From the NCBI RefSeq assembly GCF_027587025.1, contig NZ_JAPPTI010000001.1, positions 930,001 through 994,000 on the forward strand: a stretch of DNA of 64,000 nucleotides. Reading direction: 5' to 3'. Both the position numbers and the translations under genes were made by a program. This DNA is from Vibrio sp. LaRot3. GTDB lineage: Bacteria > Pseudomonadota > Gammaproteobacteria > Enterobacterales > Vibrionaceae. The number at the start of each line of letters is the position of its first letter. Position 1 is the first letter of the stretch. The notes under the pieces are model-generated. The model was not told the DNA's origin. It saw only the letters and a program-made list of their open reading frames with translations, and searched no databases. Shown here one piece after another: positions 46,141 through 53,934 of this stretch.

Positions 46141-46530
46141 TCAAGACGCTACGGTTTGAGACTCCATCACATCTTGGGCTTGCGCCACCAGTTTTTGATA
46201 GTTCATGGTGCCGAAGTCTCTATACTCGATTTTTATCAGTTCCATAGCATAATCAGCCACGGCCTTTTTGGCATACTCAAAATAATGTTGTACTTGAGGG
46301 GATACAAACACGACTCGAATTTTACGCCCGTAGTTACTCATGAAATCTTCGGTTTCTAGCGCTTGAATCGAGGCATACATGACATAGATGGGTAAGCCTA
46401 GTTGTTCAACATGCTTTTGCATGCGTTGAGCCATCATGCTCGATGTAAAACCACCGGAGCACATAACCGCGACAACTTCGCGATCGCCTATTTCGTCGGT
46501 TAAGTCATAATTGTAAAAGTGCTGCATCAT
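46141..46530 (-). CDS. Orphan PTS IIB component, lactose/chitobiose type
   Basis: 129 residues. The phosphorylatable-cysteine loop VMCSGGFTSSMMAQRM (Cys 24) is the lactose/N,N'-diacetylchitobiose IIB signature, although the usual CSAGMSTS is CSGGFTSS. The rest has the IIB Rossmann-like alternation (RVVFVSPQVQHYF). IIB relays phosphate from IIA to the sugar held by the IIC channel, but no IIA or IIC gene is nearby. It may work with distant partners, or be regulatory. Start at 46530 or the adjacent ATG at 46527. Confidence 0.78.
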   Translation of the reverse strand: MMQHFYNYDLTDEIGDREVVAVMCSGGFTSSMMAQRMQKHVEQLGLPIYVMYASIQALETEDFMSNYGRKIRVVFVSPQVQHYFEYAKKAVADYAMELIKIEYRDFGTMNYQKLVAQAQDVMESQTVAS

Positions 46531-46706
46531 ACATCCTTATTGTGTTGTACGACTCGTCCCCTATTTCAATGAGTTAGTCGTCAACTAACTCTACTTGAGT
46601 TGATGATTTATAAATTTCCGCCACTTAACTTTGATCAAGCACAAGATTTATTAAGTCGGTTAATTTGCGGTCAAATTTGATTGTTACTTCGTGAATTATG
46701 CCGAAA

Positions 46707-47582
46707 TTACTGCGCTGAATTTTGGTGCACAAACTCAATAAATGCTCGGTCCGCAATTGAAAGATACCCATCTTTACGCCATGCGAGCGCCAAATCGAGC
46801 TTAATCGGTGGTTCAAAGGGAATACCCACCACACCCTGTTCGTGTTTCGTCACCAACTCTAATAAAGCGGTAATAGCATACTCATTACGAACAATCTTCA
46901 GGATCATGGGTAACAGATTCGTTTCAAACGAGAATTTCATTTCTCGCTGATGCTGTTTTGCTTCGTTTTCAATAAAGTCGCGGTGAAAATAGCCATCTTT
47001 GAACATCACCAGCTCATGTTTGAAGAACTCTTCAAAAGTAATGTGCGATAACTCGGTCAGCGGATGATCTTGAGAAACCACCGCTACCATCTCCGACTGT
47101 AAAATATGACCTGTTTCTAAACCATCTGGCACATCATCACTTTGAATCACACCGATATCCAATTCGCCATCGAGTAACATTTTTCGAATCGAGCTAGTCC
47201 CTGCATCAACCAGCGTGAGCTTTAAATTGGGGTACTTACTTTTAAATGCCATCAGTATTTCTGGGAAGAAATATGAGCCCATCATGCTTGGCGTGCCTAA
47301 TCGCACCTCCCCCTTTTCTAATCCCTTTAGCTCTTTCATTGCCAGTTCTGCGTCGTCAAGCTGCTGCAAAACACGTTTGGCATGTTCGTACAACAACTTA
47401 CCTTCTGTTGTCAGCTCAATTTTCCGGTCGTTACGCCGCAGCAAAGTCACCCCTAATTGCTGCTCAAATTTTTTGATTGAGATACTCAGTGCTGGCTGCG
47501 CGATGTGTAGCCGTTTAGCCGCGTGTGTAAAATTACCCTGTTCGGCAACAGTAACAAAGTGGCGTAATTGTTTTGATTCCAT
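46707..47582 (-). CDS. LysR-family transcriptional regulator
   Basis: 291 residues. N-terminal winged helix-turn-helix (about 1 to 60: LRHFVTVAEQGNFTHAAKRLHIAQPALSISIKKFEQQLG), then a LysR substrate-binding domain (about 90 to 290, GEVRLGTPSMMGSYFFPEIL). It is divergent from an MFS gene 95 nt away, the usual arrangement for a local activator. In E. coli the ynfL (LysR)/ynfM (MFS) pair has this arrangement, but the symbol is not transferred here. Inducer unknown. Confidence 0.9.
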   Translation of the reverse strand: MESKQLRHFVTVAEQGNFTHAAKRLHIAQPALSISIKKFEQQLGVTLLRRNDRKIELTTEGKLLYEHAKRVLQQLDDAELAMKELKGLEKGEVRLGTPSMMGSYFFPEILMAFKSKYPNLKLTLVDAGTSSIRKMLLDGELDIGVIQSDDVPDGLETGHILQSEMVAVVSQDHPLTELSHITFEEFFKHELVMFKDGYFHRDFIENEAKQHQREMKFSFETNLLPMILKIVRNEYAITALLELVTKHEQGVVGIPFEPPIKLDLALAWRKDGYLSIADRAFIEFVHQNSAQ

Positions 47583-47591
47583 TCTATATAC

Positions 47592-47622
47592 TTAATATAT
47601 CGTAACGATAAGTTTAATATAT
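47592..47622. promoter_or_regulatory. Candidate LysR operator region
   Basis: TATCGTAACGATA (47598-47610) is a 13-bp palindrome, and TTAATATAT occurs twice (47592-47600 and 47614-47622), 22 bp apart. Both lie in the 95-bp gap between the divergent LysR and MFS genes. Confidence 0.4.
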
Positions 47623-47677
47623 TTTATATATCCAGATGGCGCTGATACTTTGATCACAGCAACGAACAGGTGTGACT

Positions 47678-48913
47678 ATGATTGAACTCGGCACTACTCA
47701 ATACAAACGCGTAACGATTAGCCTCGCATTGGGCTCGTTTATCGTGTTCTGTAATCTCTATTTATTCCAACCTATGCTGCCGTATATGGCGCAATACTTT
47801 TCAGTGTCCGAAACCCAAGTTAACTGGATTTTTGCCGCTTCAACTCTCGCCTTGTCTGTTTGCTTAGTACCTTGGGCGGTGGCTTCTGAGCGTATCGGCC
47901 GCCGTAAAGTAATGTTGATGGGTTTACTGGCAATGCCCATGATCGGCCTTACTATGTTGCTCACCGAGAGCCTACTGGCTCTAGTCGTTTGTCGGGCGCT
48001 GATGGGGATAGCATTGGCGGCATTTACTTCTGTTGCGGTCGCCTACATGGTTGAAGAGTTGTCCGCGAAAGCGTTTGCCCATGCCATCGGCACATACATA
48101 GCCGCTAACTCATTGGGGGGAATTTCTGGGCGAATTTTAGGGGGTACACTCACTGATGCACTTGGCTGGCAACTCGCCGTGGTTACGATGGCAATGATTA
48201 CATTACTTGGCAGTGCATTAGTTTGGTATTACCTACCTATCCAACGTCACTTTAAGCCGCAGGGTGGCATGATGCGCTACCACAATCGCGCGCTGCTTTC
48301 GCACCTTACCAATCCGGTGCTTCGCATTGCGATGTTAATCGGAGCGGTCAACTTTGCGCTGTTCGTCAATCTCTATTCTGTTATGGCGTTTCGTCTTGTG
48401 TCAGAGCCTCACAACCTACCTATAGGGCTCGCGTCCATGATTTTCCTTTGTTATTTGGGTGGCACGATCAGTTCAAAACTGACAGCTCAATGGAAGCAAA
48501 ACAAACACCCAGTCGATGGCATGATCATTGGGGCAGCGATCAGCTTATTAGGAATGCTTGTTGCGTATGTCGATCAACTGAGCGTAATGATCTTGGGGCT
48601 ATTACTTATCAGCTTTGGCGCATTCTTTACCCATACGCTCGCTTATGCGTGGGTAAGCCAACATGCCAAGCGTGCCAAAGCCACCGCGACCGCATTGTAT
48701 TTAGTTCATTACTATATCGGGGGTAGCCTTGGTGGATTCTTCCTTATTTATTGCTGGCAGCACGGAGGATGGGCATGGGTGATGACGGGGGGAAGCGTAT
48801 TATATGCTGTGATGTTTGCCTTAACTGCGCAATTAAAACATCACTCAAAAGCTCAGCCTAGAACAACAAAAACTGCTATCCTTGCCGCAAACAAAAAAAT
48901 GGAAGCACCATGA
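47678..48913 (+). CDS. YnfM-like MFS transporter
   Basis: 411 residues from the ATG at 47678; a GTG at 47672 is in frame but its spacing from ACAGG is too short. 12 transmembrane helices. MFS motifs include the loop 2-3 segment ASERIGRRKVMLMG and a helix 5 G-rich block (NSLGGISGRILGGTLTDALGW). This drug/metabolite efflux subfamily includes E. coli YnfM. Its last codons overlap the DUF1415 start by 4 nt (ATGA), so the two form an operon. Substrate unknown. Confidence 0.82.
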   Translation: MIELGTTQYKRVTISLALGSFIVFCNLYLFQPMLPYMAQYFSVSETQVNWIFAASTLALSVCLVPWAVASERIGRRKVMLMGLLAMPMIGLTMLLTESLLALVVCRALMGIALAAFTSVAVAYMVEELSAKAFAHAIGTYIAANSLGGISGRILGGTLTDALGWQLAVVTMAMITLLGSALVWYYLPIQRHFKPQGGMMRYHNRALLSHLTNPVLRIAMLIGAVNFALFVNLYSVMAFRLVSEPHNLPIGLASMIFLCYLGGTISSKLTAQWKQNKHPVDGMIIGAAISLLGMLVAYVDQLSVMILGLLLISFGAFFTHTLAYAWVSQHAKRAKATATALYLVHYYIGGSLGGFFLIYCWQHGGWAWVMTGGSVLYAVMFALTAQLKHHSKAQPRTTKTAILAANKKMEAP

Positions 48914-49479
48914 CACACCCAAGCTCAACAACAGATAACGCACTGGTCGCTCAGCAAGTCAATCAATGGCTCGATGATGTGGTTATTGGCCTTAATCTTT
49001 GCCCTTTCGCTGCAAAGCCTCAACGAAACAATCAAATCGACATTTTTGTTAGCCAAGCCGAATCCGAAGATAAGTTACTTGAAGACATCTTCAATCAATT
49101 ACTTCGTCTAGACGATACCCCAGTTAAAGAACTTGAAACCACCTTGGTCGCCGTACCGAACATACTTAGTGATTTTTGGGACTACAACATGTTCATTGAT
49201 TGGGTTGAAGCGCTGATTAAGCAACAAAACTGGCAAGGCATCTACCAAGTTGCCACGTTTCACCCAGATTATTGCTTTGCGGACAGCGAACCTGATGACG
49301 CCGACAACCTAACCAACCGCGCCCCTTTCCCTATCTTTCACCTTATTCGTGAAGAGAGCATGGAAAAAGTTCTCAAACATTATCCCAACCCTGAGGCGAT
49401 ACCTGACACCAACATCGCACGAGTACAGGCATTAACATCAGATGAGAAACGAGCGCTTTTCCCGTATCTTTTCGGCTAG
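48910..49479 (+). CDS. DUF1415 family protein
   Basis: 189 residues, full-length DUF1415. Recognisable conserved segments: NQWLDDVVIGLNLCPFAAKP, VAVPNILSDFWDYNMFIDW, ATFHPDYCFADSEPDDADN (conserved Phe-His-Pro and acidic cluster) and FHLIREESMEKVL. Function unknown; the conserved Cys and His-rich motif suggests metal or redox chemistry, but this is inference. Translationally coupled to the MFS gene. Confidence 0.83.
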   Translation: MTHPSSTTDNALVAQQVNQWLDDVVIGLNLCPFAAKPQRNNQIDIFVSQAESEDKLLEDIFNQLLRLDDTPVKELETTLVAVPNILSDFWDYNMFIDWVEALIKQQNWQGIYQVATFHPDYCFADSEPDDADNLTNRAPFPIFHLIREESMEKVLKHYPNPEAIPDTNIARVQALTSDEKRALFPYLFG

Positions 49480-49627
49480 ATCACACACTATTAAGCCTCT
49501 CGAGTAACATTATTGGTGAGGTTTTGTGATTTCATACTCGAACAACCGACTATTTGATCCTTCACCATGGCAGCAGCCTAAAGGCTTTGCTAGTATTGCC
49601 CGATTGTAATTTTGCCGGATTAAGCAC

Positions 49628-50203
49628 ATGCATTTATCTAAACTGACTAAAGAGATTTTTGATCACCTTTACCGTGATATCACCGAGTTCCGCAGTACAT
49701 TTGATCTGCCAGTTGCCTCACCAGAGAGCTTAGACGACAAAGCCGATACGCTGCACACTTCACTCGCTATCGAAGAACTCACTGAACTTGCAGAAGCCGA
49801 TTGCAAAACAGAGCAAGCGGATGCCATCATCGACAGTGTTTACGTTCTAATGGGTCGTCTTGTACACCTTGGTCACGATAAAATTGAAGATAACCTCGCA
49901 ATCAACTACCTCATCGATCTCCTACTCAACGTAGCGGTTAACCGTGGTATTGATTTTGTGCCATGCTGGGATGAAGTTCACTCAAGCAACATGAGCAAAG
50001 TGTGTCGCAACGAGCAAGAATACGCGGACACTGAAGCGCATTATGCCAAGCAAGGTATCAAACTGATGGCGGTACAAAAAGGCGATTACGTAATTGCAAA
50101 ATGTGCTGAAGATTTCGTCTCTGAAGCGAAAACCATTCGCGCGGGTAAAGTACTAAAATCTGTATATTACCGCCCAGCCGACCTTGAACCTCTAACCAAG
50201 TAG
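49628..50203 (+). CDS. MazG/PRA-PH-like nucleotide pyrophosphohydrolase family protein
   Basis: 191 residues. Residues about 40 to 120 resemble the all-alpha NTP-PPase fold: AIEELTELAEADCKTEQADAIIDSVYVLMGRLVHLG, with the paired Glu/Asp motif (EELTE, EQADAIID) that binds magnesium. The C-terminal portion (DEVHSSNMSKVC) is found in phosphoribosyl-ATP-pyrophosphohydrolase-like proteins. Likely hydrolyses a (d)NTP or analogue, but the substrate is not known. Monocistronic, with a terminator after it. Confidence 0.72.
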   Translation: MHLSKLTKEIFDHLYRDITEFRSTFDLPVASPESLDDKADTLHTSLAIEELTELAEADCKTEQADAIIDSVYVLMGRLVHLGHDKIEDNLAINYLIDLLLNVAVNRGIDFVPCWDEVHSSNMSKVCRNEQEYADTEAHYAKQGIKLMAVQKGDYVIAKCAEDFVSEAKTIRAGKVLKSVYYRPADLEPLTK

Positions 50204-50222
50204 GTTTCATTCTGTTGTGTTT

Positions 50223-50248
50223 ATAGCCGCCAATTTGGCGGCTATTTT
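50223..50248 (+). terminator. Intrinsic terminator after the MazG-like gene
   Basis: ATAGCCGCC (50223-50231) pairs with GGCGGCTAT (50237-50245), then TTTT. About 20 nt past the stop. Confidence 0.85.
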
Positions 50249-50282
50249 GTTTTAGCTTATTGAAAAAGGAACAAGGAAAGGC

Positions 50283-50801
50283 ATGTTACTCAAATACATT
50301 GAGCTAAAACCACTCGAGATTAATGATGCGAAAATGCTATTGGAGTTTGAACTCACTAATCAAAGCTGGTTTGAAACGCATATCAGCCCAAGGGAAGCGG
50401 ATTTCTATAACTTAACTGGGGTTCAGATCCACATTGCGAATCTATTGCTTGATAAACAATTAGGCCTCGGCGCGCCCTACCTGCTTATTGACCAACACAA
50501 ACAAATATTGGGTAGGGTCAATCTCAGTAATATTGATAGACGTTCTGGCAAGGCGTTTTTAGGCTACCGCATCGGCGAGCGATTTACAGGTCAAGGCGTC
50601 GCAAAACAGGGTGTGGCGTTGCTAATAGAACAGTCAAGGTTGCTCAATCTATCACGCCTTGTAGCGATTGCTTCGGTGGAGAATATCGGTTCACAACGTG
50701 TGCTGTCATATCATGACTTCAAACAGAAAAAGCGTCTAACTTGCTTTACTCATGTTCAAGGAAGCAACCTTGACTGCTTTGAATATTGGCTTGATCTCTA
50801 A
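50283..50801 (+). CDS. GNAT N-acetyltransferase (RimJ/RimL type)
   Basis: 172 residues, single GNAT domain. The acetyl-CoA pyrophosphate-binding loop is GERFTGQGVAKQGV (about 98 to 111), after the beta-strand FLGYRIG; the AIASVENIGSQRVLSYHDF stretch is the C-terminal part of the fold as in RimJ/RimL/ribosomal-protein acetyltransferases. Substrate unknown: could be a protein N-terminus or a small amine. AGGAAAGGC precedes the ATG. Convergent with btuD 22 nt away. Confidence 0.82.
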   Translation: MLLKYIELKPLEINDAKMLLEFELTNQSWFETHISPREADFYNLTGVQIHIANLLLDKQLGLGAPYLLIDQHKQILGRVNLSNIDRRSGKAFLGYRIGERFTGQGVAKQGVALLIEQSRLLNLSRLVAIASVENIGSQRVLSYHDFKQKKRLTCFTHVQGSNLDCFEYWLDL

Positions 50802-50822
50802 CCATCTCTGGTTAAGCCCATC

Positions 50823-51572
50823 CTATTCAAAAATCAGAACGGATTTATCCCCTACTTGTGCTTTAGATACCTTAGTCGCGAACACATCACTCAGTTGATT
50901 CGGCTCTAGCACTTGTTCTACCTCACCTGTTGAATGCAATACGCCTTTACTAAGTAATAACGCTTTATTGGCAAATTGTAATGTACGGTTAAGATCGTGA
51001 TTAGACATCACCACTGTTATACCGAGCTGTGCAACGCGTTCAATCAACCGATAAAGCAAGGTTTCTTGGCCGATATCTAAAGGTGCTGCTGGTTCATCGA
51101 GCACGAGCAGTTTTGCCTGAGGATTCAGAGACGGCCAAATCTGTAAACAAATGGCGCATAAGCGCACCCTTTGCCATTCTCCGCCGGAAAGATGATGGAT
51201 AGATCGATGTAACTTATCTTGAATATTCAGTATTCCGGCTAACTCATCGACAACGCGATTCACTTCATCGACATCTGCGGCTACGGGAACTGACAACGCG
51301 ATATATTGAGATACTTCTAAATTAAATGCCGGGCGATCGCTCTGACTTAAAAATGCTCGACTATTCGATAGCGCCTCTAACGATGCAGACTCAACATCGA
51401 GTTCGCCAATTTTCGCTTTACCCTCAAACGATAGCAGCCCCGATAGCGCAATCAATAAGGTACTTTTTCCACTGCCATTTGGGCCAATGACGTGGAGTAT
51501 CTCCCCTTGTTCAAGAGAAAAAGAGAGTGGTAATAAGCGAGAGCCGACCGATAAAGAATTAACGTGAATCAT
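50823..51572 (-). CDS. btuD: Vitamin B12 ABC importer ATPase BtuD
   Basis: 249 residues. Walker [10 protein letters not shown] (30 to 38), ABC signature LSGGEWQRV, Walker [13 protein letters not shown], and H-loop SNHDLNRT. Length and context match BtuD. It pairs with BtuC in the inner membrane to import cobalamin delivered by BtuF. The first 14 nt overlap btuC's end. No btuF gene is present here. Confidence 0.9.
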   Translation of the reverse strand: MIHVNSLSVGSRLLPLSFSLEQGEILHVIGPNGSGKSTLLIALSGLLSFEGKAKIGELDVESASLEALSNSRAFLSQSDRPAFNLEVSQYIALSVPVAADVDEVNRVVDELAGILNIQDKLHRSIHHLSGGEWQRVRLCAICLQIWPSLNPQAKLLVLDEPAAPLDIGQETLLYRLIERVAQLGITVVMSNHDLNRTLQFANKALLLSKGVLHSTGEVEQVLEPNQLSDVFATKVSKAQVGDKSVLIFE

Positions 51573-52554
51573 GATTTTTCACCAACATCCAAATAAAGAT
51601 CGGTGCACCGATGGTGGTGGTCACCACCCCCAGCGGCAGCTCAGCAGAATCAAGCGCAGTGCGAGCGATAATATCTGCAAAGACCAATAATGAAGCGCCT
51701 GCAAGCGCTGAAATTGGTAGCAAAAATCGATTCTCACTACCGAGCGCCATACGAAGCAAGTGCGGTACAACTAAACCAACGAAACCAATAATGCCCCCGA
51801 GCGCAACTGCGCCACCGACCAAAACAGATACGGCTAAAATCAGCTTCCAACGTAGGCTTTCAACGTCTAAGCCTAATTGTTTCGCGTGTAGCTCACCCAT
51901 CATCAGTTTGTCTAACACTGGGCCTTTAAAGCACAGCCAGACCATAACGGGTACTATCACCAAAGTGACAACGTGATGATACCAGCTCGCACCGCCAATA
52001 CTGCCCATCAACCAATACATAAGAACGCGTAAGCTCAGATCATCACTGAAGTAAAAAGCCCAAGTGACCGCAGCGCCAGCTAAAATACCAAGCGCAACGC
52101 CGACCAAAAGCAATCGAGTGGTGGTTAAACGCATCGCTTTTGCCATCGAGACCAAAATTAGCGTAAACAGTAATGCACCCGCGATAGCAGCAAGCATAAA
52201 GCCAAGTGGCGTAGCGAGCATTGGAAAGAAAAACATCACCAACACCATCATCACACTCGCACCACCTGAGATACCCAGTACGCCCGGCTCAGCCAATACG
52301 TTACCAAGCAACACTTGTAACACTGCGCCGGATAGCGCGAGAGAAGCACCAATCGCGATAGCAGCAAGTAAACGCGGTAAACGTAGCTGCGCGACCAATT
52401 GTTGTTGCAGTTGGGTCAGTTCAGCAAAAGGGTTGATGAAGATTTCTCCAACCATGAGATAAACACTGCTGATTAACAGAAGTGTCATGGTAAGAATAAC
52501 GATAGAGCGCTGCCATCGACTACGCTTGCGTATCAGCAGTTGGGAAAATTCCAT
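51559..52554 (-). CDS. btuC: Vitamin B12 ABC importer permease BtuC
   Basis: 331 residues from the ATG at 52554; a TTG at 52572 in frame is also possible as neither has a clear ribosome site. FecCD-type permease of about ten helices. BtuC-like blocks: [63 protein letters not shown] and [19 protein letters not shown]. Forms the cobalamin channel with BtuD. No B12 riboswitch is visible ahead of it. Confidence 0.9.
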   Translation of the reverse strand: MEFSQLLIRKRSRWQRSIVILTMTLLLISSVYLMVGEIFINPFAELTQLQQQLVAQLRLPRLLAAIAIGASLALSGAVLQVLLGNVLAEPGVLGISGGASVMMVLVMFFFPMLATPLGFMLAAIAGALLFTLILVSMAKAMRLTTTRLLLVGVALGILAGAAVTWAFYFSDDLSLRVLMYWLMGSIGGASWYHHVVTLVIVPVMVWLCFKGPVLDKLMMGELHAKQLGLDVESLRWKLILAVSVLVGGAVALGGIIGFVGLVVPHLLRMALGSENRFLLPISALAGASLLVFADIIARTALDSAELPLGVVTTTIGAPIFIWMLVKNHDSR

Positions 52555-52597
52555 AACGGGTGTAGCGTTCAATCCAATTGATGACGATAGATAAAAT

Positions 52598-52625
52598 AAT
52601 GGCTTAACGATACCGTTAAGCCATT
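52598..52625 (-). terminator. Hairpin between astE and btuC
   Basis: AATGGCTTAACG (52598-52609) pairs with CGTTAAGCCATT (52614-52625). On the - strand it is followed by ATTTTATC, so it can terminate astE, whose stop is 31 nt upstream. It ends only about 45 nt before the btuC ATG and so lies in btuC's leader. Confidence 0.7.
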
Positions 52626-52656
52626 TGAATAGAAAGTAAAAGGTGTAATCAGTCAG

Positions 52657-53685
52657 TTAATCGTAGACGATTTGACCGGCTTCATAACGAACTTGAACGG
52701 GGCATATCATCAATGCCGCTCGCTGACCTATCTCGACATTACGATTTGGGAAAACAATCGCCTCCCCTTCGTTTTTAGCCATTAGTGGCTTTTCACCATC
52801 ATGACCAAACACTTCACCATGCTTAAACGAGGTGAAGTTTTCAATATCGTCATTGAATAGGAAGTCAAAATCTTGATGCAAGCGCACGATGGTACGACTC
52901 ACACGGTACATGATTGGCTTGCGAGGTAAATGCTCAGCCTCGGTTGCAGCAATCAGATCACGAATTGCCAAATCAAAGGCGACAAGCTTATTCAAATCAT
53001 TGCTACCAATTTCAGCTACGCGGCCGAGTTCTACGGTAAGTGCTTGTGCAGCAAACTGCTCGGCACTGTACCAACTAAAGGTACTGGATGGTGCATTAGA
53101 GAACAGTACGGCTTCAATATGAGCACTATGCACGAAATCCATCAGTGCTTTACTGCGAACCGGATGGCGAGACTTAGGGCTCACCACAAAAGTGTAATGA
53201 CGTGACGCACGAATGGCGCAGTGTAAATCAAGATGCCAACGCTGAGACTCCTGAGTTCCACGGAAGAAATCTTGTAAAACTTTCTTCAACTGATCCGCAA
53301 TCGCTAGTTCTTTAGACGGCTCATGGGCCTTATCATCAAACAGACGATTGAGGTTAGTTTGGATATAGCGAGTGTGCGCGTTAGTCGCTTCTGGGTGAGC
53401 GATGATAAATAACAAACGATGGTTAACAGGCTGAAATCCGGTCTGGATATCTTCAATCACACGATCGACAAGCTCCATCGGCGCAGTTTCATCACCATGT
53501 ACGCCACAAGAGATCACGATATGTTTACTGTGCTCATCTAAATTGGCAGGGATAACTTCAAGTACCCCACGTTGATGCAGTTTAAGTTTTGTACCTGCCG
53601 CAACGGTTTTTTCTTGTTCCGCCGCTTCATTTGCTAAGTCTAAGCTGTCAAAAAGAAAAGATTGGCGAAAGAATGTCTTCGTCAT
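52657..53685 (-). CDS. astE: Succinylglutamate desuccinylase AstE
   Basis: 342 residues, M14-type zinc carboxypeptidase fold (AspA/AstE family). Zinc ligands His 63 and Glu 66 in SCGVHGDET, third His in LDLHCAIRAS (about 155), catalytic Glu in LTVELGRVAEIG. It releases succinate and glutamate in the last step of the arginine succinyltransferase pathway. No other ast genes are in the window. AAAGGAG precedes the ATG. An arginase gene about 7 kb away gives a second arginine-degrading activity. Confidence 0.93.
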   Translation of the reverse strand: MTKTFFRQSFLFDSLDLANEAAEQEKTVAAGTKLKLHQRGVLEVIPANLDEHSKHIVISCGVHGDETAPMELVDRVIEDIQTGFQPVNHRLLFIIAHPEATNAHTRYIQTNLNRLFDDKAHEPSKELAIADQLKKVLQDFFRGTQESQRWHLDLHCAIRASRHYTFVVSPKSRHPVRSKALMDFVHSAHIEAVLFSNAPSSTFSWYSAEQFAAQALTVELGRVAEIGSNDLNKLVAFDLAIRDLIAATEAEHLPRKPIMYRVSRTIVRLHQDFDFLFNDDIENFTSFKHGEVFGHDGEKPLMAKNEGEAIVFPNRNVEIGQRAALMICPVQVRYEAGQIVYD

Positions 53686-53804
53686 GCGCTACTCCTTTAT
53701 TGCACAGCGGTATGTTAAAGAAATGTTCTGACAATTTTTGTCGTCGCGATCGCACTTATTGATAGAAATAGCGTGCTTCATCGTAAATATATAAAATTGT
53801 CGCG

Positions 53805-53826
53805 CTGCACGAGATCGCTCGTGCAG
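53805..53826. other. Stem-loop in the pepF-astE gap (first)
   Basis: A 9-bp perfect stem CTGCACGAG / CTCGTGCAG around ATCG, without a T-run. It is next to a second stem-loop at 53851. Confidence 0.6.
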
Positions 53827-53850
53827 AATAGAAAGCGTATGCTGTACAAA

Positions 53851-53874
53851 TTAGCAGAGCAAATGCTCTGCTAA
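53851..53874 (-). terminator. Stem-loop in the pepF-astE gap (second), possible pepF terminator
   Basis: An 11-bp perfect stem TTAGCAGAGCA / TGCTCTGCTAA with a 2-nt loop, about 60 nt past the pepF stop on the - strand. The T-run on that strand is short (AATTTG). Confidence 0.55.
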
Positions 53875-53934
53875 GCCATAGTATCATAAGATAAAATGAC
53901 GATTTGTTGATCTAGGGCGGGTTGAGCGATTCGA

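Noticed and set aside
52573..52656. Possible cobalamin riboswitch before btuC
   Set aside because: The leader is only about 85 nt and has no B12-box-like segment; an actual riboswitch needs about 200 nt.
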